Positions 10,295 to 20,665 are shown, counted from the first letter of the stretch. The stretch is DNA of 64,000 nt from Roseateles terrae (GCF_014192155.1 NZ_JACHXO010000001.1:124001-188000), one strand, 5' to 3'. Notes: a model not told the origin generated them from the letters alone. Numbers and translations are program-made.

Positions 10295-12133
10295 TCACTT
10301 CCCCAGGGAGAGGCGTGGGCTGTCCGAAGCCGGGTGCCGCGATGCCGGACCGGTCGATGCCAGCAACTGTCCATGCTCCATGGCGAGTTGAAGTTGATGC
10401 ATCGCCGTCTGCGACCGGACGGTGACCGCCATCGCTTTCAGCGCAATCGCGTAGTTGCCGACGGGATGCCCCTGGGCATTGAGCTCCCGCTTCAAGTCGT
10501 TCAGCGGCATCGGAAAGGTGGCCAGAAGGGCGGACAAAGCCCGCTCGTAGGGGCCATGGTGGATCCATCGCAGGCCGCAGGTGATGGCGTCGAGGTGGCC
10601 CAGCGGGGTGGCGGCGACCGTGTGCCTCAGGTCCGGCGGTGTGCTGGTCAGGCCGGCGTCCAGACGGCCGTCCGGATAGCGGGTGATGCTGACGGGCAGT
10701 GGCGTGGCTGGCGCGAGGGTCGTTCCTGGCGGCTCTGTCGTCGCGTTGCGCAATAGCCTGCGCAACGGAGGGTGGACGGTGAAGTCCAGGTAGTCAATGG
10801 CGAGGGTGTCGGGCCAGCCGTTGACCTGTACCGCAGCCTGGAGGAAGTCTGCAGCCGGCTCCGCTGGCCAGAGGCGGTCGTGGGGGAGACGGGTCACGGC
10901 TTGCAGCCGGAGGGCCTGCTTCTTCAGCGTCGCCAGTGCGACCGCTGCAGCCACGGTGGCGGCGCCTGAAGCCGCGCGAGGGCCAGCCCTGGCGCTGGCG
11001 CTCTCCGGGTTCGGCGCGGCGTGCGCTGCGCTGCGGGCGGCGACAGACTCACTCTGGCTGTTGCGGCGGCTTGCGCGGCTGCCTTCTCCCGAACTGGCCC
11101 GGCTGGACCAGCTGCAGGTGCTGTGCGGACTGGTGGTGGGTATGAGGATGGGGGTCGCGAGGGTCGCGGGCGAGGCGGATGTCGAGCGTGACTCGGGCGT
11201 GTTGGGGATGCTGAGCGTGTCGCTGTCGGATCTGGCGGGAGAGGGTCCATCCATCCGCGTCGACGGCGAGCACTGGGAGCGGCCAGCGCGTGGGCCGCCG
11301 CACGACTCGGGCGCGGGCGCAGACGCGACGGCCGGCGAAGCAATGGCCTGTGAAGGCCCCCGGGCGGTGTCGGAGGCCGGACTGAGCGTCGGCGGCGGGA
11401 AATGTCCGGTCTGTGGCGGCTTGGCAGCCTCCCGGCGCTGGTAGGGATGCGGCCTCTCGAGATGGTGCTTCGGCATGCGGAACTTCGGCCCCTGCAGGCC
11501 GTCCAGCAGCAGCCCGGACAGGCCCTGCAGCGGGGTCTGCCGAGGGAGCGAACCGCTGGCCTCGTCAGGCGATGGGGCCATGCTCGAAGCCGGTCCTTCA
11601 GGCAGCCCCATGCCGGGCGCCGGAAAGCCGGAGATCGTGGGCGACGAACTGAAGGTCCAGGGAGATGGCGTGAACTGCAGTGACGGCCCCCGCCCCGATC
11701 GGCCCGCCTCCCCGGATCGTTCAGTGGGGTCGATATGGCTCTGCGCGCGCGAGGCCTCCGGCTGCTGGGGGTCCGCTGGAGAGAGTAGAAAATCGAAGCC
11801 TGAGTCGCCATCGGTTGCAAGCAGATCCGGCAGGTCAGGCAGGTCCGCCACTGGCGTCATCGGCCCCATCGGCCCCATCGGCCCCATCTTCGTCATCAGC
11901 GACATCTGCGCGATCGGCGCCGTCGGCGCCTGCCCACGGGCGTGGCCCATGGCGCGGTCCAGCAGGTCGATGCTGGTGAGTAACGGATCGCCCTGTGAAG
12001 GAATGCTCTGCGGAGGCTCGCCCTGCATCGGCGAGAGCCGCGGAGGCTCTTCAGGGTCATCGCCGTAGCCAGCCGAGAGATACTGTTCCAGCGCACTGTC
12101 GATGTGCCGGGCGAGGCTGTGTGGGGGATACAT
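10295..12133 (-). CDS. Large Pro/Ser/Ala-rich protein of unknown function
   Basis: 612 residues, not recognised. Residues 1-400 are low complexity, rich in Pro, Ser, Ala and Gly, and include a GPMGPMGPM run near 84-92. Residues 400-612 look more folded: an Ala-rich helix (AATVAAAVALATLKKQALRL), then an alternating segment with DTLAIDYLDFTVHPPLRRLL and RYPDGRLDAGLTSTP, then a helical end. There is no signal peptide or membrane helix. AAGGAG stands six bases before ATG 12133, supporting the start. A disordered N-terminal half with a compact C-terminal part would suit a secreted effector or an adaptor, but no secretion gene lies nearby, so this is speculation. It is a single gene between clpB and pirin. 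Confidence 0.6.
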   Translation of the reverse strand: MYPPHSLARHIDSALEQYLSAGYGDDPEEPPRLSPMQGEPPQSIPSQGDPLLTSIDLLDRAMGHARGQAPTAPIAQMSLMTKMGPMGPMGPMTPVADLPDLPDLLATDGDSGFDFLLSPADPQQPEASRAQSHIDPTERSGEAGRSGRGPSLQFTPSPWTFSSSPTISGFPAPGMGLPEGPASSMAPSPDEASGSLPRQTPLQGLSGLLLDGLQGPKFRMPKHHLERPHPYQRREAAKPPQTGHFPPPTLSPASDTARGPSQAIASPAVASAPAPESCGGPRAGRSQCSPSTRMDGPSPARSDSDTLSIPNTPESRSTSASPATLATPILIPTTSPHSTCSWSSRASSGEGSRASRRNSQSESVAARSAAHAAPNPESASARAGPRAASGAATVAAAVALATLKKQALRLQAVTRLPHDRLWPAEPAADFLQAAVQVNGWPDTLAIDYLDFTVHPPLRRLLRNATTEPPGTTLAPATPLPVSITRYPDGRLDAGLTSTPPDLRHTVAATPLGHLDAITCGLRWIHHGPYERALSALLATFPMPLNDLKRELNAQGHPVGNYAIALKAMAVTVRSQTAMHQLQLAMEHGQLLASTGPASRHPASDSPRLSLGK

Positions 12134-12228
12134 GCCAGACTCCTTGGCGGGCCGGTAGAACGGCCGCGCGCCTGAGTCGGGTCACGCAGTAAAGGTGTTC
12201 CTTGCCGCCGCCGCGGGCTGTTGCAGCA

Positions 12229-12256
12229 GGCCCTTCCGGCGATCACCGGAAGGGCC
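12229..12256 (-). terminator. Hairpin downstream of pirin
   Basis: Perfect 11-base stem GGCCCTTCCGG (12229-12239) with CCGGAAGGGCC (12246-12256) and a six-base loop, ten bases beyond the pirin stop. No clear T run follows. Confidence 0.6.
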
Positions 12257-12265
12257 GATCCCCGC

Positions 12266-12988
12266 TTACGCCGGCAGGTCGAAGACCAGCACTTCGGCGT
12301 CCTGGCCTTGTTCCAGCACGACGCGGGCTTCCTCGCTCATCTGCAGCGCATCACCGGCCGACAGTTTTTCGCCGTTCACCGTCAGCTCTCCGCGCACCAG
12401 ATGCACATAGCCCAGGCGACCGGTGGCCAGCGGCAGCTCGGCACGTTCATCGCCATTGAACAGACCGACATGCAGGCGGGCGTCCTGATGGATGGACACC
12501 GAATCCTGCGCACCGTCCGGAGAAGCGATCAGCCGCAGCTGGCCGCGCTTCTCGCTGTCCGGGAAATGCTTCTGCTCGTAGCCGGGTTCAACGCCTTGCT
12601 GGTTCGGCATGATCCAGATCTGCAGGAAGTGGGTCTGGCCGTCCTTCGAATGGTTGTACTCGCTGTGCATCACCCCGGTGCCGGCGCTCATGCGCTGGAC
12701 GTCACCCGGACGGATGACGCCTGCATTCGCGCCGCCCGGCGTGCCGTTGCCCATGCTGTCCTGGTGAGCCAGTTCACCGCTCAGCACATAGCTGATGATT
12801 TCCATGTCGCGGTGGCCATGGGTGCCGAAGCCGGTGCCGCCGGCGACCTTGTCCTCATTGATCACCCGCAGCGGGCCGAAGCCCATGCGGCGGGGGTTGT
12901 AGTAGTTGGCGAACGAAAAACTGTGGAAGCTCTTGAGCCAGCCATGATCCGCATAACCACGGTCCGAGGACTTGATCAGTTCACGCAT
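12266..12988 (-). CDS. Pirin family protein (bicupin, YhhW-like)
   Basis: 240 residues, the usual length for bacterial pirins related to E. coli YhhW, some of which have quercetin 2,3-dioxygenase activity. The metal site is visible in the N-terminal cupin: FGTHGHRDMEIISYVLSG near 54-71 and GVMHSEYNHS near 105-114. The second cupin covers about 140-240. The Glu of the first motif and the His residues should bind one metal ion. The gene is divergent from a LysR regulator 100 bases away, which probably controls it (inference from the common arrangement). The physiological substrate is not evident. Confidence 0.92.
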   Translation of the reverse strand: MRELIKSSDRGYADHGWLKSFHSFSFANYYNPRRMGFGPLRVINEDKVAGGTGFGTHGHRDMEIISYVLSGELAHQDSMGNGTPGGANAGVIRPGDVQRMSAGTGVMHSEYNHSKDGQTHFLQIWIMPNQQGVEPGYEQKHFPDSEKRGQLRLIASPDGAQDSVSIHQDARLHVGLFNGDERAELPLATGRLGYVHLVRGELTVNGEKLSAGDALQMSEEARVVLEQGQDAEVLVFDLPA

Positions 12989-13057
12989 GTTGTTGCTCCT
13001 TGTTGACTTGCGATGGCTTCACTGTAGGGAAGGGCGCCCCTCCCGAGGGGGAGGGGT

Positions 13058-13076
13058 TTTGAGGCCTGCATTCAAA
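13058..13076. promoter_or_regulatory. Candidate LysR-type operator between pirin and lysR
   Basis: The inverted repeat TTTGA-N9-TCAAA lies in the divergent intergenic region, 12 bases before the LysR start. LysR proteins bind interrupted dyads of this size. A GC-rich palindrome (CCCCTCC...GGAGGGG) sits beside it at about 13037-13056. Confidence 0.4.
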
Positions 13077-13088
13077 TAAGATGAAGCC

Positions 13089-14051
13089 ATGTCACAACAC
13101 GACAAACGACGGGCCCTGACCCCTGAAGCCCTGGCCATGATGGACAGCATCGCGCGGACCGGCAGCTTCGCCGCCGCGGCGCGCGAGATGGGCAAGGTGC
13201 CTTCGGCCCTGACCTACAGCGTCCGCCAGCTGGAGGACGCGCTGGATGTGCTGCTCTTTGACCGCAGCTCCCGCCAGGCGGTGCTGACCTCGGCCGGGCA
13301 GGAACTGCTGACCGAGGGGCGGCGCTTGCTGCTGGAGATCGATGCGGTGGCCAATCGGGTGAAGCGGGTGGCCACCGGCTGGGAGAGTGAACTGACGATT
13401 GCGGTGGACGACGCCCTGGCGCGTCGTGCCCTGTTTGATCTGATGGAATCGTTCTATCAGCACACGGAAGACGGACATCCGCCGCCCACGCGCCTGAAGC
13501 TGCGGACCGAGGTGATGTCCGGCACCTGGGAAGCGCTGATGTCGGGGCAGGCCGATCTGGCCATCGGCACCAGTGCGCAGCCGCCCGGCAGTTCGGTGAT
13601 CTGCGAGGTGCTGGGGCCGATGGAAATGGTGTTCTGCGTGGCGCCGCATCACGCACTGGCCCAGGTGGAAGGCACGCTGAGTTCGGCCGACCTGGCGCCG
13701 CATCGCATCGTGGCGGTGGCGGATACCGCCCGTAGTCTGGCGCCGATGACGCTGGGCGTGATGCCCGGCCAGGAGGTGCTGACGGTGCCGTCGATGGCCA
13801 CGAAGCTGGAGGCGCTGGTGCGCGGCCTGGGATGCGGCTTCCTGCCGACGTCGATGGTGCGGCGGCACGTGGAGGCGGGGCGGCTGCTGATCAAGCCGAC
13901 CTTCCAGGGCAAGCGCGTCTCGCCGATGAATTACGCCTGGCGCAATACCGGCCATCCGCCAGCGAAGGCGCTCGCGTGGTGGCTGAAGCAGTTGCACAAC
14001 GAGACGACACGGCGGGCTTTGATTGACCAGCATGAGGGATTGCTGCTGTGA
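13089..14051 (+). CDS. LysR family transcriptional regulator
   Basis: 320 residues. The winged helix-turn-helix is at about 12-70 ([20 protein letters not shown], then [20 protein letters not shown]). The periplasmic-binding-like effector domain spans about 95-310. It is divergent from the pirin gene, which is its most likely target. Its stop overlaps the GTG start of gluQ (GTGA at 14048-14051), so the two genes are probably cotranscribed even though their functions look unrelated. Confidence 0.9.
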   Translation: MSQHDKRRALTPEALAMMDSIARTGSFAAAAREMGKVPSALTYSVRQLEDALDVLLFDRSSRQAVLTSAGQELLTEGRRLLLEIDAVANRVKRVATGWESELTIAVDDALARRALFDLMESFYQHTEDGHPPPTRLKLRTEVMSGTWEALMSGQADLAIGTSAQPPGSSVICEVLGPMEMVFCVAPHHALAQVEGTLSSADLAPHRIVAVADTARSLAPMTLGVMPGQEVLTVPSMATKLEALVRGLGCGFLPTSMVRRHVEAGRLLIKPTFQGKRVSPMNYAWRNTGHPPAKALAWWLKQLHNETTRRALIDQHEGLLL

Positions 14052-14980
14052 GTGAAGCGGCGGGTGGCGCGGGTCGCTATCGCGGCCGGTTTGCGCCGTC
14101 GCCCACCGGGCCCTTGCATGAAGGCTCGCTGGTGGCCGCGCTGGCCAGCTGGCTGGATGCCCGCGCGTACGGGGGCGACTGGCTCGTCCGTATCGAGGAT
14201 GTCGACCGGCCGCGGTGCCCGGCCGGGATGGATGCACTCATCCTGTCACAGCTGTCGCAGGTCGGCCTGATGCCGGACGAGCCACCGGTGTGGCAGTCGG
14301 CCCCAGCGCAGGAAGCGCGTTACCGGCACGCGCTGGAGACCCTGGTGACGCAGCGCTGGGCCTATCCCTGCGCGTGTTCCCGCAAGGACATCGCACAGGC
14401 GCTGGCCGCGCTGGGAGGCTCGCGGGAGCGGCACGGGGAACTGGTCTATCCGGGAACGTGTCGCGGCGGGCTGCACGGGCGTGAGGCGCGGGCGTGGCGG
14501 CTGCTCAGCACCGCAGGGCTGGATGGCGCGCAGGATCTGCTGCTGAGCTGGGAAGACCGCCGACTGGGGACGCAGACCCAGAACCTGACCCGGGAGGTCG
14601 GAGACTTCGTGCTGCTGCGAGCGGATGGGTTGTGGGCCTATCAGCTGGCCGTGGTGGTGGACGACGGGTGGCAGGGCATCACCGACGTGGTCCGGGGGGA
14701 AGACCTCACGGACAACACGCCCAGGCAGATCCGGCTGCAGCAATTGCTCGGACTCCCGCGGCCGCGCTATCTGCACACACCGCTGGTGATGGGAGAGAAC
14801 GGGGAGAAGCTGTCCAAGCAAAATGGGGCACAGGCGCTGGACCTCTCGGATCCCGTCAACGCACTGAAGCGGGCGGCGGCGCGGCTGGGGCTTTGGCTTG
14901 ACGATCTCGCCCCGCAGGCGAGCATCGCAGACGTTCTGGCCAGCGCTGTGAAGGCTTGGCGGACGCAGTTGGTGGCCTGA
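14048..14980 (+). CDS. gluQ: Glutamyl-Q tRNA(Asp) synthetase
   Basis: 310 residues, a truncated glutamyl-tRNA synthetase lacking the anticodon-binding domain. It activates glutamate and attaches it to queuosine in tRNA(Asp). The catalytic core opens [20 protein letters not shown], the HIGH-like motif. The KMSKS-like signature is EKLSKQNG near 257-264. Zinc ligands are CACSR with a later Tyr and YPGTCR, as in the family. The start is GTG at 14048, overlapping the lysR stop by four bases; no competing ATG precedes the conserved FAPSP segment. Confidence 0.93.
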   Translation: MSEAAGGAGRYRGRFAPSPTGPLHEGSLVAALASWLDARAYGGDWLVRIEDVDRPRCPAGMDALILSQLSQVGLMPDEPPVWQSAPAQEARYRHALETLVTQRWAYPCACSRKDIAQALAALGGSRERHGELVYPGTCRGGLHGREARAWRLLSTAGLDGAQDLLLSWEDRRLGTQTQNLTREVGDFVLLRADGLWAYQLAVVVDDGWQGITDVVRGEDLTDNTPRQIRLQQLLGLPRPRYLHTPLVMGENGEKLSKQNGAQALDLSDPVNALKRAAARLGLWLDDLAPQASIADVLASAVKAWRTQLVA

Positions 14981-15188
14981 CTGGGCAGGGGCTGACTGGC
15001 CAAGGGCTGACGGGCGTAGTGGGTCACCAGTCGCCCTGTCATCGACGATAAAAGCGGCGAGGAACTCCTAAATTTATGATGAATGGAGCGGCGGCGGGCG
15101 CTGCATGCAGAAGGGCCGTTGGCCGTGCTCGGCTTTGCTCGGTCTCAAGGGCTGGCATCATGCGGGTTTTGCAATTCCAAGGAACACC

Positions 15189-15911
15189 ATGACCACGACC
15201 GCCAGCGGCCTGCAATACGAAGACACCACGCCGGGCACCGGCGCCACCGCCAAGGCCGGCCAGGACGTGAAGGTGCACTACACCGGCTGGCTCTACAACG
15301 ACGGCCAGAAGGGCGCCAAGTTCGACTCCAGCAAGGACCGCGGCGAGCCGTTCGAGTTCGAACTGGATGGCGGCATGGTCATCAAGGGCTGGGACGAAGG
15401 CGTGCAGGGCATGCAGGTCGGCGGCACCCGCGTGCTGGTCATACCCCCGAACCTGGGCTATGGCGCTCGCGGCGCCGGCGGCGTCATTCCCCCCAACGCC
15501 ACGCTGATGTTCGAAGTGGAACTGCTGGGCGTGAGCGGCGGCGCCGAGCCCATCTCGCTGACGCTGACCAATACCCCCAGCGGCCTGCAATATCAGGACA
15601 CGGTGGAAGGTGAAGGCGCCGTCGCCGAAGCCGGCAAGCGCGTGACGGTGCACTACACCGGCTGGCTGTTCAAGGATGGTCAGCGCGGTCGCAAGTTCGA
15701 CTCGAGCAAGGACCGTCGCGACCCGTTCCGCTTCCATCTGGGCGGCGGCGAAGTGATCCAGGGCTGGGACGAAGGCGTCCAGGGCATGAAAGTCGGTGGC
15801 ACCCGCTATCTGGTGATCCCGTCCGAGCTGGGCTATGGCGCTTACGGCGCCGGCGGCGTGATTCCGCCGCACGCCACGCTGCTGTTTGAAGTGGAACTGC
15901 TGGCCGTTTAA
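15189..15911 (+). CDS. Two-domain FKBP-type peptidyl-prolyl isomerase
   Basis: 240 residues made of two FKBP domains, about 4-112 and 125-240. Both carry VHYTGWL, KFDSSKDR, IxGWDEGVQGM and GYGAxGAGGVIPP, so this is an internal tandem duplication. FKBPs speed cis-trans isomerisation at Xaa-Pro bonds. No signal peptide precedes MTTTASGLQY, so it should be cytoplasmic. An upstream ATG at 15105 keeps the frame open, but the conserved start is 15189, with AAGGAACACC before it. Most bacterial FKBPs of this kind have a single domain of about 115 residues. The stop overlaps the convergent mnmH stop by four bases. Confidence 0.92.
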   Translation: MTTTASGLQYEDTTPGTGATAKAGQDVKVHYTGWLYNDGQKGAKFDSSKDRGEPFEFELDGGMVIKGWDEGVQGMQVGGTRVLVIPPNLGYGARGAGGVIPPNATLMFEVELLGVSGGAEPISLTLTNTPSGLQYQDTVEGEGAVAEAGKRVTVHYTGWLFKDGQRGRKFDSSKDRRDPFRFHLGGGEVIQGWDEGVQGMKVGGTRYLVIPSELGYGAYGAGGVIPPHATLLFEVELLAV

Positions 15912-16984
15912 GGCAAGCGCTCGCAAAAGCGCGCGCGCAGGTCAGCCGCTGCGCGCGCGAGCTCCGGCTCGCTGCCGTCTCGCAGCAGCAGCTGGGGCGC
16001 CGTCGCCAACTGCGGGAAGTGGTTGGTGAGGGACCGTTCGTAGCCGGGGTCGTAGTGATCCCGCATCAGTTCTGCGAAGACCTGGGCCCACTGGCCTTGA
16101 GTCGCCTGGGCCTGCCAGCGGCGCACCCGTTCGCGTCCACGCAGGCTGACCAGTCCTTCCAGCAAGGCGCCGAAGGCATCGGGCCGGGCCTGGAAATGGG
16201 CATAGTCTTCCAGCAGCAGCTGGACCCGGCCGGCTTCTTCCATCGAGATCCAGATGCACTGACCGTGCTCGCGCAGCCGCTGATGCAGCGGCTCCGGCAA
16301 TTGCACGCTACCGATCTTGCGGCTTTCGCTTTCGACGAAGACCGGGCGCTGCGGATCCAGGCGTGACAGCGTCTGCCACAGCGCGGTGTCGAAGGCCTTC
16401 TGGGTGGGTTGCGGCGCGTCGGGCAGGGCGCCCAGGACGGAGCCACGATGGCGCGCCAGTCCTTCCAGGTCCAGCACCTGCTCGCCCTGCGCGGCCAGAT
16501 GACCCAGCAGCCGGGTCTTGCCGGTGCCGGTGCGTCCGCACAGCACCACGAATCGCAGTTGCCGGGGCTGGTCGGCGAGGGTCTTGAGCACCTCGCCGCG
16601 GAAGGCTTTGTAGCCGCCCACCAATTGCAGCGACTTGAAGCCGATCTGGTTGAGGAACCAGTTCATGCTGCCCGAGCGCTGACCGCCGCGCCAGCAATAG
16701 ACCAGTGGCCGCCAGTGCTTTTGCATCAGCGGACGCTGCGCGTCCAGGTGCTGGGCAATGTTGCGGGCGACCATCGCGGCGCCGACCTTGCGCGCCTCCA
16801 GCGGGTCCTGCCGGTAGAGCGTGCCGACCACCACGCGCTCTTCATTTGTCAGGACCGGCCAGTTCAGCGCGCCGGGGATGTGATCCTCGGCGTATTCCAG
16901 CGGCGTGCGCACGTCGATGATGTGATGAAAAGCGTCGAGCTTGGCAAACGCCTCGTCTGCCTGGATCTGGTGATAGATGCTCAT
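15908..16984 (-). CDS. mnmH: tRNA 2-selenouridine (geranyl-2-thiouridine) synthase
   Basis: 358 residues. An N-terminal rhodanese domain (about 1-130) carries Cys97 in LVYCWRGGQRSGSMNW. A P-loop, CGRTGTGKTRLL, follows near 160. MnmH replaces sulfur by selenium in the wobble 2-thiouridine of some tRNAs, through a geranylated intermediate. ATG 16984 shares a base with the glnD stop (TGATG), so translation is probably coupled. The selenophosphate synthetase gene selD is not in the window. Convergent overlap with the FKBP gene leaves no room for a separate terminator. Confidence 0.94.
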   Translation of the reverse strand: MSIYHQIQADEAFAKLDAFHHIIDVRTPLEYAEDHIPGALNWPVLTNEERVVVGTLYRQDPLEARKVGAAMVARNIAQHLDAQRPLMQKHWRPLVYCWRGGQRSGSMNWFLNQIGFKSLQLVGGYKAFRGEVLKTLADQPRQLRFVVLCGRTGTGKTRLLGHLAAQGEQVLDLEGLARHRGSVLGALPDAPQPTQKAFDTALWQTLSRLDPQRPVFVESESRKIGSVQLPEPLHQRLREHGQCIWISMEEAGRVQLLLEDYAHFQARPDAFGALLEGLVSLRGRERVRRWQAQATQGQWAQVFAELMRDHYDPGYERSLTNHFPQLATAPQLLLRDGSEPELARAAADLRARFCERLP

Positions 16985-19623
16985 CAGCGGACGGACAGGA
17001 CGTCCAGCAGTTCGTTCTCGATCTGCAGTTGCATCCGGCTCTGTTGCAGCGCGGCACCGTCCAGCAGGAAAGTATCTTCCACCCGTTCGCCAAGCGTGGA
17101 GACCTTGGCCAGTTGCAGATTGATGCCGTGCCGGGCCAGCACGCGGGCGATGCCATACAGCAGACCGGCCCGGTCGCTGGCGCTGACCGACAGCAGCCAG
17201 CGCTGGGCCCGTTCGTCCGGCCTCAGGTCCACACGGGGCGTGAAGGGGAAGCTCTTGACCCGGCGGGAGAGGCGGCCCTTGCGAGGTTCGGGCAAGGGGT
17301 TCGGCGATACCAGCGCCAGCGAGAGCTTGGACTCCACCAGCGCCGTCAGGTCCCGATGATGCAGATCCAGTTCCGGCGCAATGACCTGGAAGGTGTCCAG
17401 CGCATAGCCGCTGCGGGTGGTGTGCACCTTGGCGTCCAGAATGTTGAAACCGGCACCGTCGAAGTAGCCACAGATGCGGGCAAACAGGTCTTGCTGGTCG
17501 CGCGCATAGACCAGCACCTGCAGGCCTTCCCCGACCGGCGAGGGGCGGGACCGCACCACCGGCTCGGTGCTCTCCACATGGCGCCACAGCGCGCGGGCAT
17601 GCCAGGCGAGGTCCTGGGCATCATGGCGGGCGAAGTAGCTCAGCTCGAGGGTCTTCCACAGAGCGTCTTCGGTCCCCGGCAGTTGCGCCAGCAGCGCCAG
17701 CGCGTGACGCGCCTCGGTTTTGCGGGCTTCGATCTCCGCCGCCAGATTGGGCTTGGCGCCGCCGAGCGCCCGAAGGGTCAGGCGGTAGCAGTCTTCCAGC
17801 AGCTTGCCCTTCCAGGCATTCCAGACCTTGGGGCCGGTGCCGCGGATGTCGGCCACCGTCAGCAGGTAGAGCGCGGTGAGATGGCGCTCATCCTTGACCA
17901 GCGCGGCGAACTGCTCGATGACGTCCGGGTCTGACAGGTCTTCCTTCTGCGCTACCCGGGAGAGCGTCAGATGGTGCTCGACCAGGAACTCCACCAGCTC
18001 CGCATCGTCCTTGGACAGGTGATGCGCCCGGCAGAACCGACGCGCTTCCTCCGCGCCCAGCTCGGAATGGTCGCCGCCGCGACCCTTGGCAATGTCGTGG
18101 AAGAGGGCGGCGATGTAGAGCACCTCCGGCCGGTCAAACTGCACCGCCAGTTGCGAGCAGAACGGATATTCGTGGGTGTGCTCCGGCACGAAGAACCGGC
18201 GCATGTTGCGCAGCACCATCAGGATGTGCTGGTCCACCGTGTAGACATGGAACAGGTCGTGCTGCATCTGCCCGACGATGGCGCGGAACGGCCACAGGTA
18301 GCGGCCGAGCACCGACGTCTGATTCATCAGCCGGAAGGCATGGGTCTGGCCCTGCGTCTGCTGCAGGATGCGCATGAAGGTGGCACGGTTGGCCGGGTCG
18401 CGGCGAAAGCCGCTGTTCATCAGCCCCCGCGCGTGATAGAGCGCCCGAAGCGTTTTGGCCGAGAGACCCTTGATGCCGGTCGTCTGCTGATAGACCAGAA
18501 AGGTCTGCAGGATGGCTTCAGGATGGCGCTCGTAGAGGTCATCGGTGACCACCTCCAGCATGCCCGAGCGTTCCAGGAAAAACTCGTTCACCGGACGCAG
18601 TTCATTGTCCCGGGTGCCGTTGATCTGCTCTTCCAGGTTGAGCAGGGTGATCAGGTTCAGCTGCGTCACCGCCTTGGCCGCCCAGTAGTAGCGGCGCATC
18701 AGGTGCTCCGAGGCCCGCAGCGAAGGGGTGGAGGCGTAGCCGAAACTTTCGGCGACGGTTGTCTGCAGGTCGAAGACCAGGCGGTCTTCCCGACGGCCCG
18801 CGGCGATGTGCAGGCGGCAGCGGATCAACTTGAGCACGCCTTCATTGCGCTGCAGGGCACGGGCTTCCAGCGCGGTGATCAGGCCCTTGGCCGCCAGTTG
18901 CGGCCAGGTCTTGCCCAGCGACGCGCCCCGGGCAATCCAGATCAGTACCTGCAGGTCACGCAGGCCGCCCGGGCTTTCCTTGCAGTTGGGCTCCAGCGCG
19001 TACGGCGTGTCTTCGTATTTGGTGTGACGCTGGCGCATCTCCAGCGTCTTGGCCCGCATGAAGGCGCGCGGGTCCATGGCCTGGTTGAAGGCCTTTTCGA
19101 ACTGGCGCACCAGGACACGGCCACCGGCCAGCCACCGGGACTCCAGCAGCGCCGTCTGGATGGTCACATCCCCCGCCGCTTCGTCCAGGCATTCCCGCAC
19201 CGTGCGCACCGACGAGCCGATCTCCAGGCCGATGTCCCAGCAGGCGGTGATGAAGGACTCGATGGCCTGCTTCAGCGGCCCTGGCTGGTCGGGCGCCAGC
19301 CCTTCCGGCAGCAGCAGCAGCACGTCGACATCGGAATGCGGGAAAAGTTCGCCCCGGCCGTAGCCGCCCACTGCCACCAGCGCCGCTTCGGGCGCCTGCT
19401 CGGCCAGGCCGGCGAAGGTCCAGAGCTTTTGCAGCGTGCCGTCCACATGACGGGCCAGCTGCCGCATCAGCCGTGTGGCGGCGGAGATGGTGGGCTTGGC
19501 CTGCGCGAATTCCTGCAGCAGCGCCAGCTTGCCGGACTTGAAGTCCTGACGCAGTACCGCAATCGGGGTCTGGGCGCCCGGGGAGGGGGCGGACATGCTG
19601 CCGGAGGCGGGGACTGCGCTCAT
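16984..19623 (-). CDS. glnD: Bifunctional [protein-PII] uridylyltransferase / uridylyl-removing enzyme
   Basis: 879 residues. The nucleotidyltransferase motif is [20 protein letters not shown] (about 87-106). The HD hydrolase domain has [19 protein letters not shown] (about 500-520). Two ACT domains occupy roughly the last 190 residues, the second starting near [18 protein letters not shown]. GlnD senses glutamine and modifies PII to control nitrogen metabolism. The chosen start is ATG 19623; ATG 19596 is also possible, since the first 25 residues are not conserved. It follows map by 93 bases and precedes mnmH with a one-base overlap. Confidence 0.97.
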   Translation of the reverse strand: MSAVPASGSMSAPSPGAQTPIAVLRQDFKSGKLALLQEFAQAKPTISAATRLMRQLARHVDGTLQKLWTFAGLAEQAPEAALVAVGGYGRGELFPHSDVDVLLLLPEGLAPDQPGPLKQAIESFITACWDIGLEIGSSVRTVRECLDEAAGDVTIQTALLESRWLAGGRVLVRQFEKAFNQAMDPRAFMRAKTLEMRQRHTKYEDTPYALEPNCKESPGGLRDLQVLIWIARGASLGKTWPQLAAKGLITALEARALQRNEGVLKLIRCRLHIAAGRREDRLVFDLQTTVAESFGYASTPSLRASEHLMRRYYWAAKAVTQLNLITLLNLEEQINGTRDNELRPVNEFFLERSGMLEVVTDDLYERHPEAILQTFLVYQQTTGIKGLSAKTLRALYHARGLMNSGFRRDPANRATFMRILQQTQGQTHAFRLMNQTSVLGRYLWPFRAIVGQMQHDLFHVYTVDQHILMVLRNMRRFFVPEHTHEYPFCSQLAVQFDRPEVLYIAALFHDIAKGRGGDHSELGAEEARRFCRAHHLSKDDAELVEFLVEHHLTLSRVAQKEDLSDPDVIEQFAALVKDERHLTALYLLTVADIRGTGPKVWNAWKGKLLEDCYRLTLRALGGAKPNLAAEIEARKTEARHALALLAQLPGTEDALWKTLELSYFARHDAQDLAWHARALWRHVESTEPVVRSRPSPVGEGLQVLVYARDQQDLFARICGYFDGAGFNILDAKVHTTRSGYALDTFQVIAPELDLHHRDLTALVESKLSLALVSPNPLPEPRKGRLSRRVKSFPFTPRVDLRPDERAQRWLLSVSASDRAGLLYGIARVLARHGINLQLAKVSTLGERVEDTFLLDGAALQQSRMQLQIENELLDVLSVR

Positions 19624-19716
19624 GACACGGGGCTCACTCAGGAAGTTCGCGGTGGAGGCCGCGAGCGCTTGGGGCGTGGAAGCTCGGAGGGCGGGTGCGG
19701 TCGCGGGCGCAGATGA

Positions 19717-20535
19717 TCAGGCCGCAGCCGTCTGTGTCTGCACAAAGGCCGGCGGGGCCGGGGTGCCGGCCGACTGGGTCAGGATTTCATAACCGGTCTC
19801 GGTCACCAGCACCGTGTGCTCCCATTGCGCCGAGAGCGACCGGTCTTTGGTGACGATGGTCCAGCCGTCCCGCATTTCGCCGATTTCGCGGCGGCCGGCG
19901 TTGATCATCGGCTCGATGGTGAACACCATGCCGGGCACCAGTTCTTCCAGCGTGCCCGGGCGGCCATAGTGCAGCACCTGCGGCTCTTCATGGAACTTCT
20001 GGCCAATGCCGTGGCCGCAAAACTCGCGCACCACCGAGAAACCAGCACTTTCGGCGAAGGTCTGGATGGCGTGGCCGATGTCCCCCAGGCGGGCGCCCGG
20101 CTTGACCTTCTGAATGCCCTTCCACATGGCTTCGAAGGTGAAGTTGCACAGGCGCTTGGCAGCAATCGATCCCTCGCCGACGACGAACATGCGGCTGGTG
20201 TCGCCATGCCAGCCGTCCTTGATGACGGTGACGTCGATGTTGACGATGTCACCGTTCTTCAGCGGCCGGTCATTGGGAATGCCGTGGCACACCTGATGGT
20301 TGATCGAGGTGCAGATGGACTTGGGGTAGGGCGTGTAGCCCGGCGGCTGGTAGTTCAGCGGCGCGGGAATGGCCTGCTGCACATGGACGATGTAGTCGTG
20401 TGCCAGCTTGTCCAGGTGTTCGGTGGTCACGCCCGGTTTGACATGCGGGGTGAGCATGTCCAGCACCTCGGAAGCGAGGCGGCCGGCGATGCGCATGGCG
20501 TCGATGTCGGCGCCGGTCTTGATCGTGATGGTCAT
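19717..20535 (-). CDS. map: Type I methionine aminopeptidase
   Basis: 272 residues. All five metal ligands are in family context: Asp in VNIDVTVI, Asp in HGDTSRMF, His in CGHGIGQKFHEEP, Glu in FTIEPM and Glu in QWEHTVL. It removes N-terminal Met from nascent proteins. ATG 20535 (MTITIKTGADIDAMRIAG) matches the family start. A short Ala/Thr tail ends the protein. It lies in the same direction as uppP upstream and glnD downstream. Confidence 0.97.
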   Translation of the reverse strand: MTITIKTGADIDAMRIAGRLASEVLDMLTPHVKPGVTTEHLDKLAHDYIVHVQQAIPAPLNYQPPGYTPYPKSICTSINHQVCHGIPNDRPLKNGDIVNIDVTVIKDGWHGDTSRMFVVGEGSIAAKRLCNFTFEAMWKGIQKVKPGARLGDIGHAIQTFAESAGFSVVREFCGHGIGQKFHEEPQVLHYGRPGTLEELVPGMVFTIEPMINAGRREIGEMRDGWTIVTKDRSLSAQWEHTVLVTETGYEILTQSAGTPAPPAFVQTQTAAA

Positions 20536-20637
20536 GGGCCCGATTCTAACGAACAGGGCCCGCCCAGGCAGGCAGCAGGGGTAGCAAATGGCAGGCTGGA
20601 GCCCTGCAGGGCGCCATTTCCGCACAAGGGCGGCGGT

Positions 20638-20658
20638 CACCCCTCGGGAGAGGGGGTG
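20638..20658 (-). terminator. Hairpin between uppP and map
   Basis: CACCCCTC pairs with GAGGGGGTG around a GGGA loop, eight bases beyond the uppP stop on the minus strand. No T run is visible, so it may only attenuate transcription into map. Confidence 0.4.
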
Positions 20659-20665
20659 CTGCGCC

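Noticed and set aside
10797-12068. Plus-strand open frames opposite the Pro/Ser-rich gene
   Set aside because: They are shorter, broken into pieces and lack ribosome sites, while the minus frame is one long frame with AAGGAG before its ATG. This is the least certain strand choice in the window.
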